Shown: in pieces, positions 28,918-37,603 of the stretch
How positions within the stretch are numbered: position 1 is the first letter of the stretch
How the letters are laid out: every line of letters starts with the position of its first letter
From: Pseudomonadales bacterium
GTDB lineage: Bacteria; Pseudomonadota; Gammaproteobacteria; Pseudomonadales; Ketobacteraceae
DNA: 64,000 bases
NCBI GenBank assembly: GCA_020062665.1
Contig: JAGUVW010000055.1
Coordinates: forward strand, 1 to 64,000
Reading direction: 5' to 3'
Notes under the pieces: model-generated
The model's input: the letters and a program-made list of their open reading frames with translations, nothing else
Databases searched by the model: none
What the model was told of the DNA's origin: nothing
Position numbers and translations under genes: made by a program

Positions 28918-30312
28918 ATGGGTTCGCGCTTTTCCTCGCTCTGGCGCCCTTTCCTTTTCAACGGCCTGCTCGTCTCCCTGCTGGCGCTGCCGCTGCACGC
29001 CACCGCCGCCGACGAGGAATTCGATGCCGATCAGGATCAGCCCGAAGCGGGCCAGGCCGTCAACAACCAGGGCCTGCTGCCGCTGAATGAGCTGCGCACC
29101 TTCGCCGACGTGTTCGACCGCATCAAGCAGGCCTATGTGGAAGACGTGGACGACAAGACCCTGCTGGAAAACGCCATCAAGGGCATGCTCACCGAACTCG
29201 ATCCGCACTCCGCCTATCTGGAGCCCGAGGCCTACCAGGATCTGCAGATCAGCACCACCGGTGAATTCGGCGGCCTGGGCATCGAAGTAGGCATGGAAGA
29301 CGGCTTCGTCAAAGTCATCACCCCCATCGACGACACCCCCGCACAGAAGGCCGGCGTGATGGCCGGCGACCTGATCATCAAGCTCGACGACACGCCGGTG
29401 AAGGGCCTGTCCCTCAGCGACGCGGTGAAGCTGATGCGCGGCAAACCCGGCAGCGTGCTCAAGCTCACCATCATGCGCCAGGGCGTCGACAAACCCCTGG
29501 TGATTCCGGTGACCCGCGCGGTGATCCAGGTGCAGAGCGTCAAGCAGCGCATGCTGGACAAGCATTATGGCTATATCCGCCTGTCCCAATTCCAGGTGCA
29601 CACCGGCGCCGACATGATCAAGGCCATGGGCAAGCTGAAAAAGGAAAATGGCGGGGATCTGAAAGGCCTGGTGCTGGATCTGCGCAACAATCCCGGCGGT
29701 GTTTTGCAGGCGGCCGTGGACGTGACCGATGCCTTCATCAATGAAGGGCTGGTGGTGTACACCAAGGGCCGTCTGCCCGACACCGACATGCAGTTCAGCG
29801 CCACCCCCGGTGACTACCTGAACGGCGTACCCATCGTGGTGCTGATCAATGGCGGTTCTGCGTCGGCGTCCGAAATCGTGGCCGGCGCCCTGCAGGATCA
29901 CCAGCGCGCCGTCATCATGGGTACGACTTCATTCGGCAAAGGCTCGGTGCAGACCGTGCTGCCGCTCCACAACAACCGCGCCCTCAAGCTCACCACCGCC
30001 CGCTACTACACCCCCGGCGGCCGATCCATCCAGGCCGAAGGCATCGTACCTGACATCACCGTGGAAGACGCCCGCCTCACCACCGTGGAAGAAAACGACC
30101 GGGTCAAGGAAGCGGATCTCAGCGGCCACCTGGCCAATCCCAACGGCGACAGCAAGGATGGCAGCAAGAAGGCGGGTGATGCCAAGGGAGAACCCAAGCT
30201 GTCAGAGACTGATTACCAGCTGTACGAAGCCCTGAACCTGCTGAAGGCGCTCAACGTGCTGGCCCGCAACACGCCCAAACCAACAGCGCCGGCAGCAACC
30301 AAGCAGGAATGA
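28918..30312 (+). CDS. ctpA: carboxyl-terminal processing protease CtpA (S41)
   Basis: A periplasmic serine protease of 464 residues: signal peptide, PDZ domain (about 105-190, GLGIEVG), and an S41 catalytic core with GGSASASE at 312-319 and general-base Lys341 in SFGKGS. Members of this family control peptidoglycan hydrolases in Pseudomonas. The C-terminal tail is Lys/Gly/Pro-rich. CAGGAG precedes the ATG. Its stop overlaps the next start. Confidence 0.95.
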   Translation: MGSRFSSLWRPFLFNGLLVSLLALPLHATAADEEFDADQDQPEAGQAVNNQGLLPLNELRTFADVFDRIKQAYVEDVDDKTLLENAIKGMLTELDPHSAYLEPEAYQDLQISTTGEFGGLGIEVGMEDGFVKVITPIDDTPAQKAGVMAGDLIIKLDDTPVKGLSLSDAVKLMRGKPGSVLKLTIMRQGVDKPLVIPVTRAVIQVQSVKQRMLDKHYGYIRLSQFQVHTGADMIKAMGKLKKENGGDLKGLVLDLRNNPGGVLQAAVDVTDAFINEGLVVYTKGRLPDTDMQFSATPGDYLNGVPIVVLINGGSASASEIVAGALQDHQRAVIMGTTSFGKGSVQTVLPLHNNRALKLTTARYYTPGGRSIQAEGIVPDITVEDARLTTVEENDRVKEADLSGHLANPNGDSKDGSKKAGDAKGEPKLSETDYQLYEALNLLKALNVLARNTPKPTAPAATKQE

Positions 30313-31151
30313 CCGCAGGCCGTATCATCACCCTGATCCTGACAGGACTGCTCTCTCTGACGCAGCCCTGTCAGGCTCAACCCCCCGCACCCGCCCGCAT
30401 CGCCATCATCCTCGACGACATCGGTTACAACCGCCACAATGGCGAACGGGCGCTGCGTCTGCCTGCCGCTGTCACCCTGGCAGTAATTCCCTTTACGCCC
30501 CATGCGCGCGCGCTGGCACAGCAGGGCCACACCCAGGGCCGCGACATCCTGCTGCACCTGCCCATGGCCAGCACCGATCCCGAGCGGCGTCTCGACGACG
30601 GCGGCATCACCCCACACCAGAACGAAGCGGAAATCCGTCAGCGCGTGCAGGCGGCCATCGCCGCCGTGCCTCACGCGGTGGGGCTCAACAATCACATGGG
30701 CAGCCAGATCACCACCGATCCAGACATCATGCGCTGGATCATGGATGAAGTGCGCCGCACGCCGCTGTTCTTTGTCGACAGCATGACCAACGCCCGCTCC
30801 GTTGCGCGCAGCACCGCACTGGACTATCGCATTCCCGCCCTGCGCCGCGATGTTTTTCTCGACAACAGCACCGACCCCGCAGCCATCGATCGCGCGTTTC
30901 AGCGTCTGCTGGAAAAAGCGCGGCAACAGGGATATGCCGTGGCCATCGGCCATCCTCATGGCACCACGCTGACGTACCTGGAACAGATGCTGCCCAAGCT
31001 GCGGGAAATGAATATCGAACTGGTTGCCGTGTCCGAACTGGCTACGCGCCATGGCCAGCCGCTGGACAAACCCATCCGCCTGCGGGATCTCACCCGCTGG
31101 ATTCTGGCGCTGCCCACACCGGCGGCAACGCATCTGAATTTTTCCAACTGA
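30309..31151 (+). CDS. divergent polysaccharide deacetylase family protein (YibQ-like)
   Basis: A 280-residue secreted protein with a signal peptide ending around QAQ and a NodB-like barrel: IAIILDDIGYN carries the Asp pair, LLHLPMA and NNHMGSQ carry the metal-ligand His residues, and AIGHPHG closes the site. Family members are found next to ctpA in most gammaproteobacteria. The substrate has not been defined. It overlaps ctpA by 4 bases, so the two are co-translated. Confidence 0.9.
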   Translation: MTAGRIITLILTGLLSLTQPCQAQPPAPARIAIILDDIGYNRHNGERALRLPAAVTLAVIPFTPHARALAQQGHTQGRDILLHLPMASTDPERRLDDGGITPHQNEAEIRQRVQAAIAAVPHAVGLNNHMGSQITTDPDIMRWIMDEVRRTPLFFVDSMTNARSVARSTALDYRIPALRRDVFLDNSTDPAAIDRAFQRLLEKARQQGYAVAIGHPHGTTLTYLEQMLPKLREMNIELVAVSELATRHGQPLDKPIRLRDLTRWILALPTPAATHLNFSN

Positions 31152-31270
31152 ACATTTCCTGTTGAGCTTTTCCAGTCAAAGGCGCTCGCCGACAGAGGCC
31201 ACGATGGCAAACTGCCAATGCCAGAAAAGCACAGCGCGCCCGACCAGTAGAGGCCGGACGCGCTGCGTAT

Positions 31271-31885
31271 TCAGCTATTCAGATCCGCCCGCCCCAGCAG
31301 GGTGGCACGCAACTCTGAAAAAGTGCGCGCCCGCAACGGCGGCGACCACGGCAATCCCAACCACTCGCCAATCTCGCGTGCGCAGAACAGTCCTCGCAGC
31401 TGACGTTGCTTCGCCGCATCGCCATCCTGCACGCACAGAAAATGCTGGCCGCTGACCTCCAGCGTATGCAGCACATCACCGATGCAAGCGCCCGCCAGCG
31501 CCGCGTAGGGCACCGACAGCAAGCGGGCACGGGGAATCATCAGCTCACGCACCGACAGTTCGTGCGGCAACACCTGATGCAACCGCAACTGCATCATCCG
31601 CTGCGGCCCCAGTACCGCATCAGCGGTGAGAATACCCTGCATATTCCCGCGCGCGTCTTCCACCAGCAGATACCGCAACTGCAGCACGCGGAACAGCTCC
31701 ATCGCCTGCTCCACATCGAGCTGATTCTGCACCGTCGCCGGCGGATGCTGACGAAAATCCTGCAGCACCGACAACGCCGGTGATGCCAGATTCAGACGGG
31801 ATTCCACCTGCGCAGACGCAACACGCTCCATCTGCGCAGGAACAGCTTCGCTAAGTGCCAGCGTGGCAAATTGTTCGAATACCAT
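31271..31885 (-). CDS. CBS-domain protein
   Basis: A 204-residue cytoplasmic protein with two CBS-like repeats: one near residues 50-100 (FRVLQLRYLLVEDARGNMQGILT) and one near 112-180 (SVRELMIPRARLLSV, then HFLCVQDG). CBS pairs commonly bind adenine nucleotides and regulate a partner. No partner domain is present here, so this is a stand-alone sensor of unknown target. GGAG 7 bases upstream sets the start at 31885 rather than 31951. Confidence 0.75.
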   Translation of the reverse strand: MVFEQFATLALSEAVPAQMERVASAQVESRLNLASPALSVLQDFRQHPPATVQNQLDVEQAMELFRVLQLRYLLVEDARGNMQGILTADAVLGPQRMMQLRLHQVLPHELSVRELMIPRARLLSVPYAALAGACIGDVLHTLEVSGQHFLCVQDGDAAKQRQLRGLFCAREIGEWLGLPWSPPLRARTFSELRATLLGRADLNS

Positions 31886-32001
31886 GACAATGCTCCAAAA
31901 CCTTGATGAATGGCCGCACGGCAGCAGGCGACGACGCTCAGGCGTCAGCACCGGCCTTCACGGCACGTTGAATGTGAAAATTCAAAAATCGATGTGAGGT
32001 T

Positions 32002-32340
32002 TCAGAGGAAAACAGGAGGCGCGTGCATCAGGCGATCGCGCAACTGATGCACCATGGGACTGAACTGCTGATGCTGAACGACACCGAGCACCTGCGGCGC
32101 TGGCGGCACCACCACCACCGACGCAGCAGGCAATGCCGATTTGGCTTCAGGCGGATCACTGGTGAAACCGTTGCTCGCGCCCTTGATCTCGGAGATCGTC
32201 TGCTGCAGCGCCTTGCCGTGGGTCCACTCTGCAGGCGCCGCTGCGACCTTGGCCAAAACGGCGCCGAACAACACCAGCATAAAGCTGGTATTGATGCAAA
32301 ACCGTAACCAGAGGAAAGAGCGGGAATCTGCGGTGTTCAT
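32002..32340 (-). CDS. small secreted or membrane protein, unrecognised
   Basis: A possible 112-residue protein: N-terminal basic segment, one hydrophobic stretch (FMLVLFGAVLAKVAAA) that could be a signal peptide or anchor, then a polar and Pro/Val-rich tail (VVVVPPAPQVLG). The ATG at 32340 lacks a good ribosome site, and the frame is open to 32454. No family is recognised. It lies 116 bases upstream of the CBS gene on the same strand. Confidence 0.4.
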   Translation of the reverse strand: MNTADSRSFLWLRFCINTSFMLVLFGAVLAKVAAAPAEWTHGKALQQTISEIKGASNGFTSDPPEAKSALPAASVVVVPPAPQVLGVVQHQQFSPMVHQLRDRLMHAPPVFL

Positions 32341-32642
32341 ACCATGGCCATTCAGGCGCTGTTGCACGAACCGGAGTGATAAGGTCTCCTGAATATAGGC
32401 TTGACGGCGACGTTTGTAAATCCGTGGCCACACTGTGATGCATACCAAGCCCATACTGGAATCGGCTTCACAGATTGCGCAAGCGAAACATAAACACCAT
32501 TGAAACTGCGATTACGTTCACCCTTCTAGACCGGCACCCCGCCCGTTCCCCGTCTACTGTTGTAAGCGAGATCCGATGCCGACCCGACCTCACGGGCAGC
32601 CGGATTGCTTGATGTCCCAGCAGCCCTAGCAGGAGAAGCAGT
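32341..32642. other. intergenic region between divergent genes
   Basis: About 300 bases between the small minus-strand protein and the plus-strand lipoprotein. It should hold two divergent promoters. The only clear signal is AGGAGAAGCAGT just before the lipoprotein ATG. No RNA gene or repeat was seen. Confidence 0.5.
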
Positions 32643-33665
32643 ATGCTCCGCCCCGTTACAACGTTGAAACCGCTGATGATTTCCCTTGCCATCGCATCCC
32701 TGACCGCCTGTGGCGGCGGTGGTGGCTCCACCGGATCTTCCGACAACCAATCACCCGCCAGCAGCAACACGCCGCAGCCCACGGTGATGCAAGGCCAGTT
32801 CCTCGACAGCGCAGTGGAAGGCCTGTGGTATCAAACCGCTACACAGTCCGGCTTTACCAACGAATTCGGCAGCTTCAATTACATTCCTGGCGAATCCATC
32901 ACCTTCTACCTGGGCAACACGTTTCTGGGTGAAGTGATCGCGCAGGCGGAACTGACACCGCTCGACCTGATGACCGCCTTCGACAACCCCGACAAATTGC
33001 AGAACCTGTTACGCACCCTGCAGACACTGGACGCGGACTCCGATCCGTCCAACGGCATCACTATCAACCCCACCGCGCAGGAATATCTGGATCAATTCGT
33101 GCTGCCGCTGAATTCCCCGGCGTTTCTGTTCGAAGCCAGCACCGTGGTGCAGAACATGATCAGCGCTGTCACCAACGGCAGCGATCTGAAAAGCGCAGTG
33201 GATTCTTTCGTGCATTTTCGCGAAACCATGCTGTCCACCCGGCGCAGCGTCGATGAAACACCAATCCTGAATCTGCTCAACACCACCTGGGATGTGGAAA
33301 TGACATCCAGCGTCTGCGGCGAAGTCACCAACTCGCAACTGGTGTATCGCTTCAATATTCTCGGCATCACATCCACTGGCTATCATCGCCTGGATGAAAC
33401 CGTCGATCCCGACAGCGGTGACGTCAGCTGCAAGAAAGCCGGTTACGGCATTTTCTTCAACACTTACGAAACCGAGCCGCTGTTCACCTGCGCCAACCAG
33501 TGCCTGGATTCCGATCTGAATCGTGTGATCGTGGAGCAGGATCAGTACGGTGACGTGATCACCACGCTCAACTACGATCAGGTGAACCAGCAGATCAGTA
33601 TTCGCACCACCCGCTTCGATGGCGAGGAAAACGTCACCACCACACGCATTCTCAGCCGTCGCTAA
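32643..33665 (+). CDS. predicted surface lipoprotein
   Basis: A 340-residue lipoprotein: signal with lipobox LTAC, a poly-Gly/Ser linker, then a beta-rich domain (GQFLDSAVEGLWYQT, NEFGSFNYIPGE, FYLGNTFLGE). That pattern recurs in large exported adhesin-like proteins of marine bacteria and often marks a calcium- or surface-associated module. The C-terminal third has four Cys. Function unknown. It is monocistronic, with an intrinsic terminator close behind. Confidence 0.82.
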   Translation: MLRPVTTLKPLMISLAIASLTACGGGGGSTGSSDNQSPASSNTPQPTVMQGQFLDSAVEGLWYQTATQSGFTNEFGSFNYIPGESITFYLGNTFLGEVIAQAELTPLDLMTAFDNPDKLQNLLRTLQTLDADSDPSNGITINPTAQEYLDQFVLPLNSPAFLFEASTVVQNMISAVTNGSDLKSAVDSFVHFRETMLSTRRSVDETPILNLLNTTWDVEMTSSVCGEVTNSQLVYRFNILGITSTGYHRLDETVDPDSGDVSCKKAGYGIFFNTYETEPLFTCANQCLDSDLNRVIVEQDQYGDVITTLNYDQVNQQISIRTTRFDGEENVTTTRILSRR

Positions 33666-33685
33666 CCGCCCTCCTCGCTTGGGCC

Positions 33686-33715
33686 GGGCCGCCGATTCCG
33701 TCTGCGGCCCTTTTT
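33686..33715 (+). terminator. intrinsic terminator after the lipoprotein gene
   Basis: GGGCCGC and GCGGCCC pair as a perfect 7-bp GC stem around an 11-base loop, followed by TTTTT. Confidence 0.8.
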
Positions 33716-33800
33716 ATTTGTCCGCACACACCGCCTGTCATGCCGCTGCCGGTTTCCGTTGTTATAATCCGGGCCATTGCATCCTCCGGAGACCAACATC

Positions 33801-34826
33801 ATGACTGCCGAGCCAACCACCCTGGCCCAACGCCTGCTCGATGCCCAGGTGCAATTCTGGCTGCAGCAACTTTCCCCCGAGCGCCTGCAGCAGATTCTGC
33901 GCGAGGAAATCGCCTACCTGTACACGCAGCTGGATCGGATCACACTGGCCGAAGCCGTGCCACCTGCCAAGATCAAGGCCACCGCACACCGCTATGCGCT
34001 GGAAATGGATTACGGCGGCGGCATTCCGGAACTGTTCGGCGAGATCGCCAATCTGGTCTACGAACATCCGGCCCAGGACAACACCACACTCGGCAGCGTG
34101 TTCAATCACCACCTGGTGCGGGAGTTTCTGGAAAAAGCCTTTGAACCCAGCGGCGTGATCGATCGCTTTCTGCAGAATGTGCAGCACAGCGAACCGTTTC
34201 AGGCCTTTCTCACCGATGTGATTTTGCTGGCGCTCAAAGGCTACGTGCTGGAAGAAAACGTGCTGGTGCGCAAAGTGCCGGTGCTCGGCAGCAGCCTGCA
34301 GAAATTGCGCGAGCTGCTCGACGACCGCTTCAACGGCGTGCAGGACAACATCGCCAGCGCCACCCGTTCACTGCTTGCCGCCAGCATCGACCGCACCCTG
34401 GGCATGCTCGATCAGCTGCTGGATCAGGATGTCTATCGCGACCAGGCGATGATCGCGACGCAGAATCTGTGGGATGAACTCCGCGACCAATCCCTTGGCC
34501 GCTTCCGCGAATACACCACCGAAGAAGATCTGCAGGACTGGATGGTGCTGGGCTACGAATTCTGGCGCAGCTTCCGCCAGAGCGAATACCTGAAAACCAT
34601 CATCGATACGGCGGTGGATTTTGTGTTCGACAAATATGGTGACGACAGTCTGCAGAAAATCATCACAGATTTCGGTGTGACCTACGAGATGATCGAAAGC
34701 GAGATTCTGCGCTATAGCGACGATGTGGCGGACGCTCTGCTACGTACCGGTATGGCGGAAACGATACTGCGGCGGCAGCTGGAGCGGTTTTATTTCGACG
34801 CCGACACGCTGGCGCTGCTTCAGTAA
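33801..34826 (+). CDS. conserved helical protein of unknown function
   Basis: A 341-residue protein, almost entirely helical and acidic, with no signal peptide or membrane span. The C-terminal third (DWMVLGYEFWRSFRQSEY, VDFVFDKYGDDSL) looks like a repeat of amphipathic helices. I do not recognise a characterised family. The ATG at 33801 is preferred over one at 33777 because GGAG lies upstream. Its 3' end overlaps the convergent GNAT gene by 7 bases. Confidence 0.75.
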   Translation: MTAEPTTLAQRLLDAQVQFWLQQLSPERLQQILREEIAYLYTQLDRITLAEAVPPAKIKATAHRYALEMDYGGGIPELFGEIANLVYEHPAQDNTTLGSVFNHHLVREFLEKAFEPSGVIDRFLQNVQHSEPFQAFLTDVILLALKGYVLEENVLVRKVPVLGSSLQKLRELLDDRFNGVQDNIASATRSLLAASIDRTLGMLDQLLDQDVYRDQAMIATQNLWDELRDQSLGRFREYTTEEDLQDWMVLGYEFWRSFRQSEYLKTIIDTAVDFVFDKYGDDSLQKIITDFGVTYEMIESEILRYSDDVADALLRTGMAETILRRQLERFYFDADTLALLQ

Positions 34827-35269
34827 TTTTTCATGCGCCGGTGCAGAATGCCGGCGTCCAAATACTCTTCACCGTAAGCGTGAAAGCCAAAGCGCTCGTA
34901 GAACGCGATGCGGTCGACCTGCGCTTCAAGGCCGATGTGCTCGCCGCCGTTCTGGCGGATCAGTTCCAGCGTGGCCGCGAACAGCCGTGAACCGACCCGC
35001 TGATTGCGCAGCGACTGCCGCACCGCAAAACGGCCGATCTTGGCGTGTTCGGGCAGCCACAGAATCCGCAGGGTTGCCACCACCTCGCCTTCCCGCACCG
35101 TCACCAGGTGGGTGCAATCCTTGTCCTTGTCGTCATATTCATCGGCGTGCGACACCCCCTGCTCCCGCATGAACACCTCCCGCCGCAGGGCGAACGCCAG
35201 ATTGGCCAGCTGGCTGTAAACGGGAACCACCAGGATGGTTTCGGCGCTGGGCGGAACAGGGTTGGTCAT
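34820..35269 (-). CDS. GNAT family N-acetyltransferase
   Basis: A 149-residue acetyltransferase with REVFMREQGVS near the start, the acetyl-CoA-binding segment IGRFAVRQSLRNQRVGSRLF (motif A, Q/RxxGxG/A-like), and AFYERFGF near the end. The substrate is not predictable. AAGGA 8 bases upstream sets the start at 35269, removing a 15-codon extension. Confidence 0.88.
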   Translation of the reverse strand: MTNPVPPSAETILVVPVYSQLANLAFALRREVFMREQGVSHADEYDDKDKDCTHLVTVREGEVVATLRILWLPEHAKIGRFAVRQSLRNQRVGSRLFAATLELIRQNGGEHIGLEAQVDRIAFYERFGFHAYGEEYLDAGILHRRMKNY

Positions 35270-35387
35270 GGCAATTTCCTTGAAGGTCACCGATTGCCAA
35301 CAGCATAACAGCAAGAAAGTGGTGCCGGGGCAAGTATCAGGACAGCAGAAAGGGCAAATCCAAACGCTGAAACGATGACGTCTCGCT

Positions 35388-36353
35388 TCAGGCTTGATTG
35401 GCCGACGCCACTACATGACTCTGCATGCCCAGATCGATGCGACCGTCGCGGCTGACGATGGTGCTTTCCACCCGGTCGCCGATTTTCAGATACTGCTCGC
35501 GGCGGCGCTGACCTTTCAGAAACAGCTCCCACTTTTTGGTCTCGGGCAGCAGCGCGGACAAGCGCACGACTGCCGGTGACGGCAACCCCAGCGCGCAACC
35601 AGAGGGCGTTCCAGTCAGTACGACATCACCCGGTTCGAAATCCTGAATCTGTGAAAACTCGGTCAAGGATTCCGCCGGCTTGAATACCAGGTTGGCAGTG
35701 CTGTCGTGCTGCCTCACCTGGCCATTCACTTTCAGTGTCAATTGCAGTTCATTCAGATAATGCATTTCGTCCGGCTCCAGCACACAGAGCACCGGGCCCA
35801 GCGGGCAGAAAGTACGATAGCTTTTGCCCTTATGGAATTGCATCTGTGGAATCTGCACATCCCGCGCCGACACATCGTTGCCGATACAGATGCCCGCTAC
35901 GAATTCATGCAGATTTCCGTCGTTCACCTGCACCGGCCCCTGGGTGCGCCGGCCCAGCACCAGCGCCAGCTCGATTTCATAATCCAGCAGGGTCACGTGG
36001 CGCGGCCGGATGATGTTGCCGGTCGGGCCGGTAATGGACGCCGTGGATTTGGTGAAAAACATATTGAAGCGTTTGGCGTCCGGATCGACACCGGAATCGA
36101 TCATGTGCTGGCGGTAGTTCGCACCCTGGCACAACACCTTGGCCGGCGCGGTGATCGGCGCCAGCAGCGTGACACTGGCAAGCGCAATCGGCGCACCCGC
36201 CTGCGCAGCGGCCAGCCGCAATGCATCACGGCCTGCCTCAAGCAAGGCTTGCGTGGTGGTGCAAGGCAACGCGAGCGGGTGGATCTGGGTGCCCTTCAGC
36301 AGCCCCCATTGCGGGGCTTCAGCCAGCTGGAAGCGGACGATATTCAGCGCCAT
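35388..36353 (-). CDS. fumarylacetoacetate hydrolase family protein
   Basis: A 321-residue FAH-superfamily enzyme. Metal ligands are Glu126 and Glu128 (DYEIELALVLG) and Asp160 (GNDVSARD); GTPSGCALG follows. Such enzymes cleave or decarboxylate ring-fission products in aromatic degradation. It sits 14 bases after an extradiol dioxygenase gene, so the likely substrate is the dioxygenase product or a derived oxo acid. The exact reaction is not fixed by sequence. Confidence 0.9.
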   Translation of the reverse strand: MALNIVRFQLAEAPQWGLLKGTQIHPLALPCTTTQALLEAGRDALRLAAAQAGAPIALASVTLLAPITAPAKVLCQGANYRQHMIDSGVDPDAKRFNMFFTKSTASITGPTGNIIRPRHVTLLDYEIELALVLGRRTQGPVQVNDGNLHEFVAGICIGNDVSARDVQIPQMQFHKGKSYRTFCPLGPVLCVLEPDEMHYLNELQLTLKVNGQVRQHDSTANLVFKPAESLTEFSQIQDFEPGDVVLTGTPSGCALGLPSPAVVRLSALLPETKKWELFLKGQRRREQYLKIGDRVESTIVSRDGRIDLGMQSHVVASANQA

Positions 36354-36367
36354 GTTGGTCTCCGGTG

Positions 36368-37441
36368 TCAGGTAAACAGTTTTGCAAGGGTAATTAATTT
36401 GCGCAGCGAAAGGTCGGGGCTATGGCGCAGGTTATGCAGCAGGGCTTTGACCGCAGCAGGATTCAGTTTCGGCTTGGTGAAGCTAGCGGGCATGATCTGG
36501 CCCCACTGGGACATGGCCTCGCGGCTGACGGGATGAACGCCCATCGGCACTGCGTCGGTGAACACATCGCCGTCGCAGTAATGTTCCAGCTTGAAACCCC
36601 AGGGATCCTGCCAGTAATCAAAAATCTGGCTACCGAGAATATGGCGGCCAATGCCCCAGGCGTGCTGCCAGCCGCGCTCGCGCAGAATGCGCTGGCCCAT
36701 GCCCACCGCATCAGCATCCACCAGTTCATAGGCGCTGTGGCTATAGACCGGCATGAACCCCTGCGCCAGCGCCAGCGTGTGGTGGTCAGCCGGTGTATCA
36801 CCCAGATTCAGGCGCAGAAATGTCACTGCCGGTGAGCCGTCCGGCAGTACCTGCACGTCACTGGGGATGAAACCGAAATGCCGCGTGTACCAATCGCAGG
36901 TGGCCTGGAAGTCCGCAACCTCCAGCACCACATGACCGAGTTTCAGCACTTCCGGTGGCTCCAGCGGTGGCCGCTGGGTACTGTTGACCCGCACGACTTT
37001 CTGTTCAACGTTCAAGGCCAGCGCCGGGCGATGGGGCAAGGGCTCTGCCGGCGCCTGTCCGCACACGGCTTCCACCCGAAAACCCGAAGGATCGGTCAGG
37101 CGTACACACTGGCCACCACCGGGATAGTCCAGTGCCAGCAGCCCTGACGCATCCGGCAGTTGCGCCAGTTTCTGCAGATCATCCTCGGACGCCACATTCA
37201 GGCCAAACCCCACAAATCGGGCCTGCCCTGCGCGCACCGCCCGGTAACAGAAGGGAGCGTGGCCGGTTCCGCGCAGATAGAGCGAGGTGGAATCCCGCTG
37301 CACCGGCACGAGGCCGAAATCCCGCAGAAAACGTTCCGCCTTATCCAGATCCGGCAGTTCGAACAGCAGGTAAGCCAGCTGCTGCGCGTTGACAGTGGGT
37401 TCAGGATGACGCTGCGGTTGAGGTGTGCTCAGGTGGGCCAT
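36368..37441 (-). CDS. type I (VOC) extradiol ring-cleavage dioxygenase
   Basis: A 357-residue two-module vicinal oxygen chelate protein related to BphC and HsaC. The iron ligands are visible in the C-terminal module: His170 (LGHVVLEV), His235 (YSHSAYELVD) and Glu286 (KLEHY). A second-shell HHTLA motif lies at 220-224. It should open a catecholic ring between or beside the hydroxyls using Fe(II) and O2. It is divergent from the flavin hydroxylase gene across a region holding palindromic operators. The C-terminal tail of about 50 residues beyond the family core is unassigned. Confidence 0.9.
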   Translation of the reverse strand: MAHLSTPQPQRHPEPTVNAQQLAYLLFELPDLDKAERFLRDFGLVPVQRDSTSLYLRGTGHAPFCYRAVRAGQARFVGFGLNVASEDDLQKLAQLPDASGLLALDYPGGGQCVRLTDPSGFRVEAVCGQAPAEPLPHRPALALNVEQKVVRVNSTQRPPLEPPEVLKLGHVVLEVADFQATCDWYTRHFGFIPSDVQVLPDGSPAVTFLRLNLGDTPADHHTLALAQGFMPVYSHSAYELVDADAVGMGQRILRERGWQHAWGIGRHILGSQIFDYWQDPWGFKLEHYCDGDVFTDAVPMGVHPVSREAMSQWGQIMPASFTKPKLNPAAVKALLHNLRHSPDLSLRKLITLAKLFT

Positions 37442-37491
37442 GATGTCTTATCCGTGGGTGGGCGATGGCGTCGCGATGGATAAAAATTTAC

Positions 37492-37519
37492 TCAATATTG
37501 AAATATTCGTCAATATAGA
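37492..37519. promoter_or_regulatory. tandem TCAATATTGA-type operator candidate
   Basis: TCAATATTGA (37492-37501) is a perfect 10-base palindrome. TCAATATAGA (37510-37519) repeats it with one mismatch, starting 18 bases later. They lie between the divergent dioxygenase and hydroxylase genes. The perfect form recurs at 39184-39193, just before the TetR gene. Confidence 0.55.
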
Positions 37520-37603
37520 ATTAAACTACAGCGACGATTGCCGGCCTGAATCCACAAACGGCAGTCGGTTCACTAACCGGTTTGCCTTATTCAAGAGCTT
37601 GAT

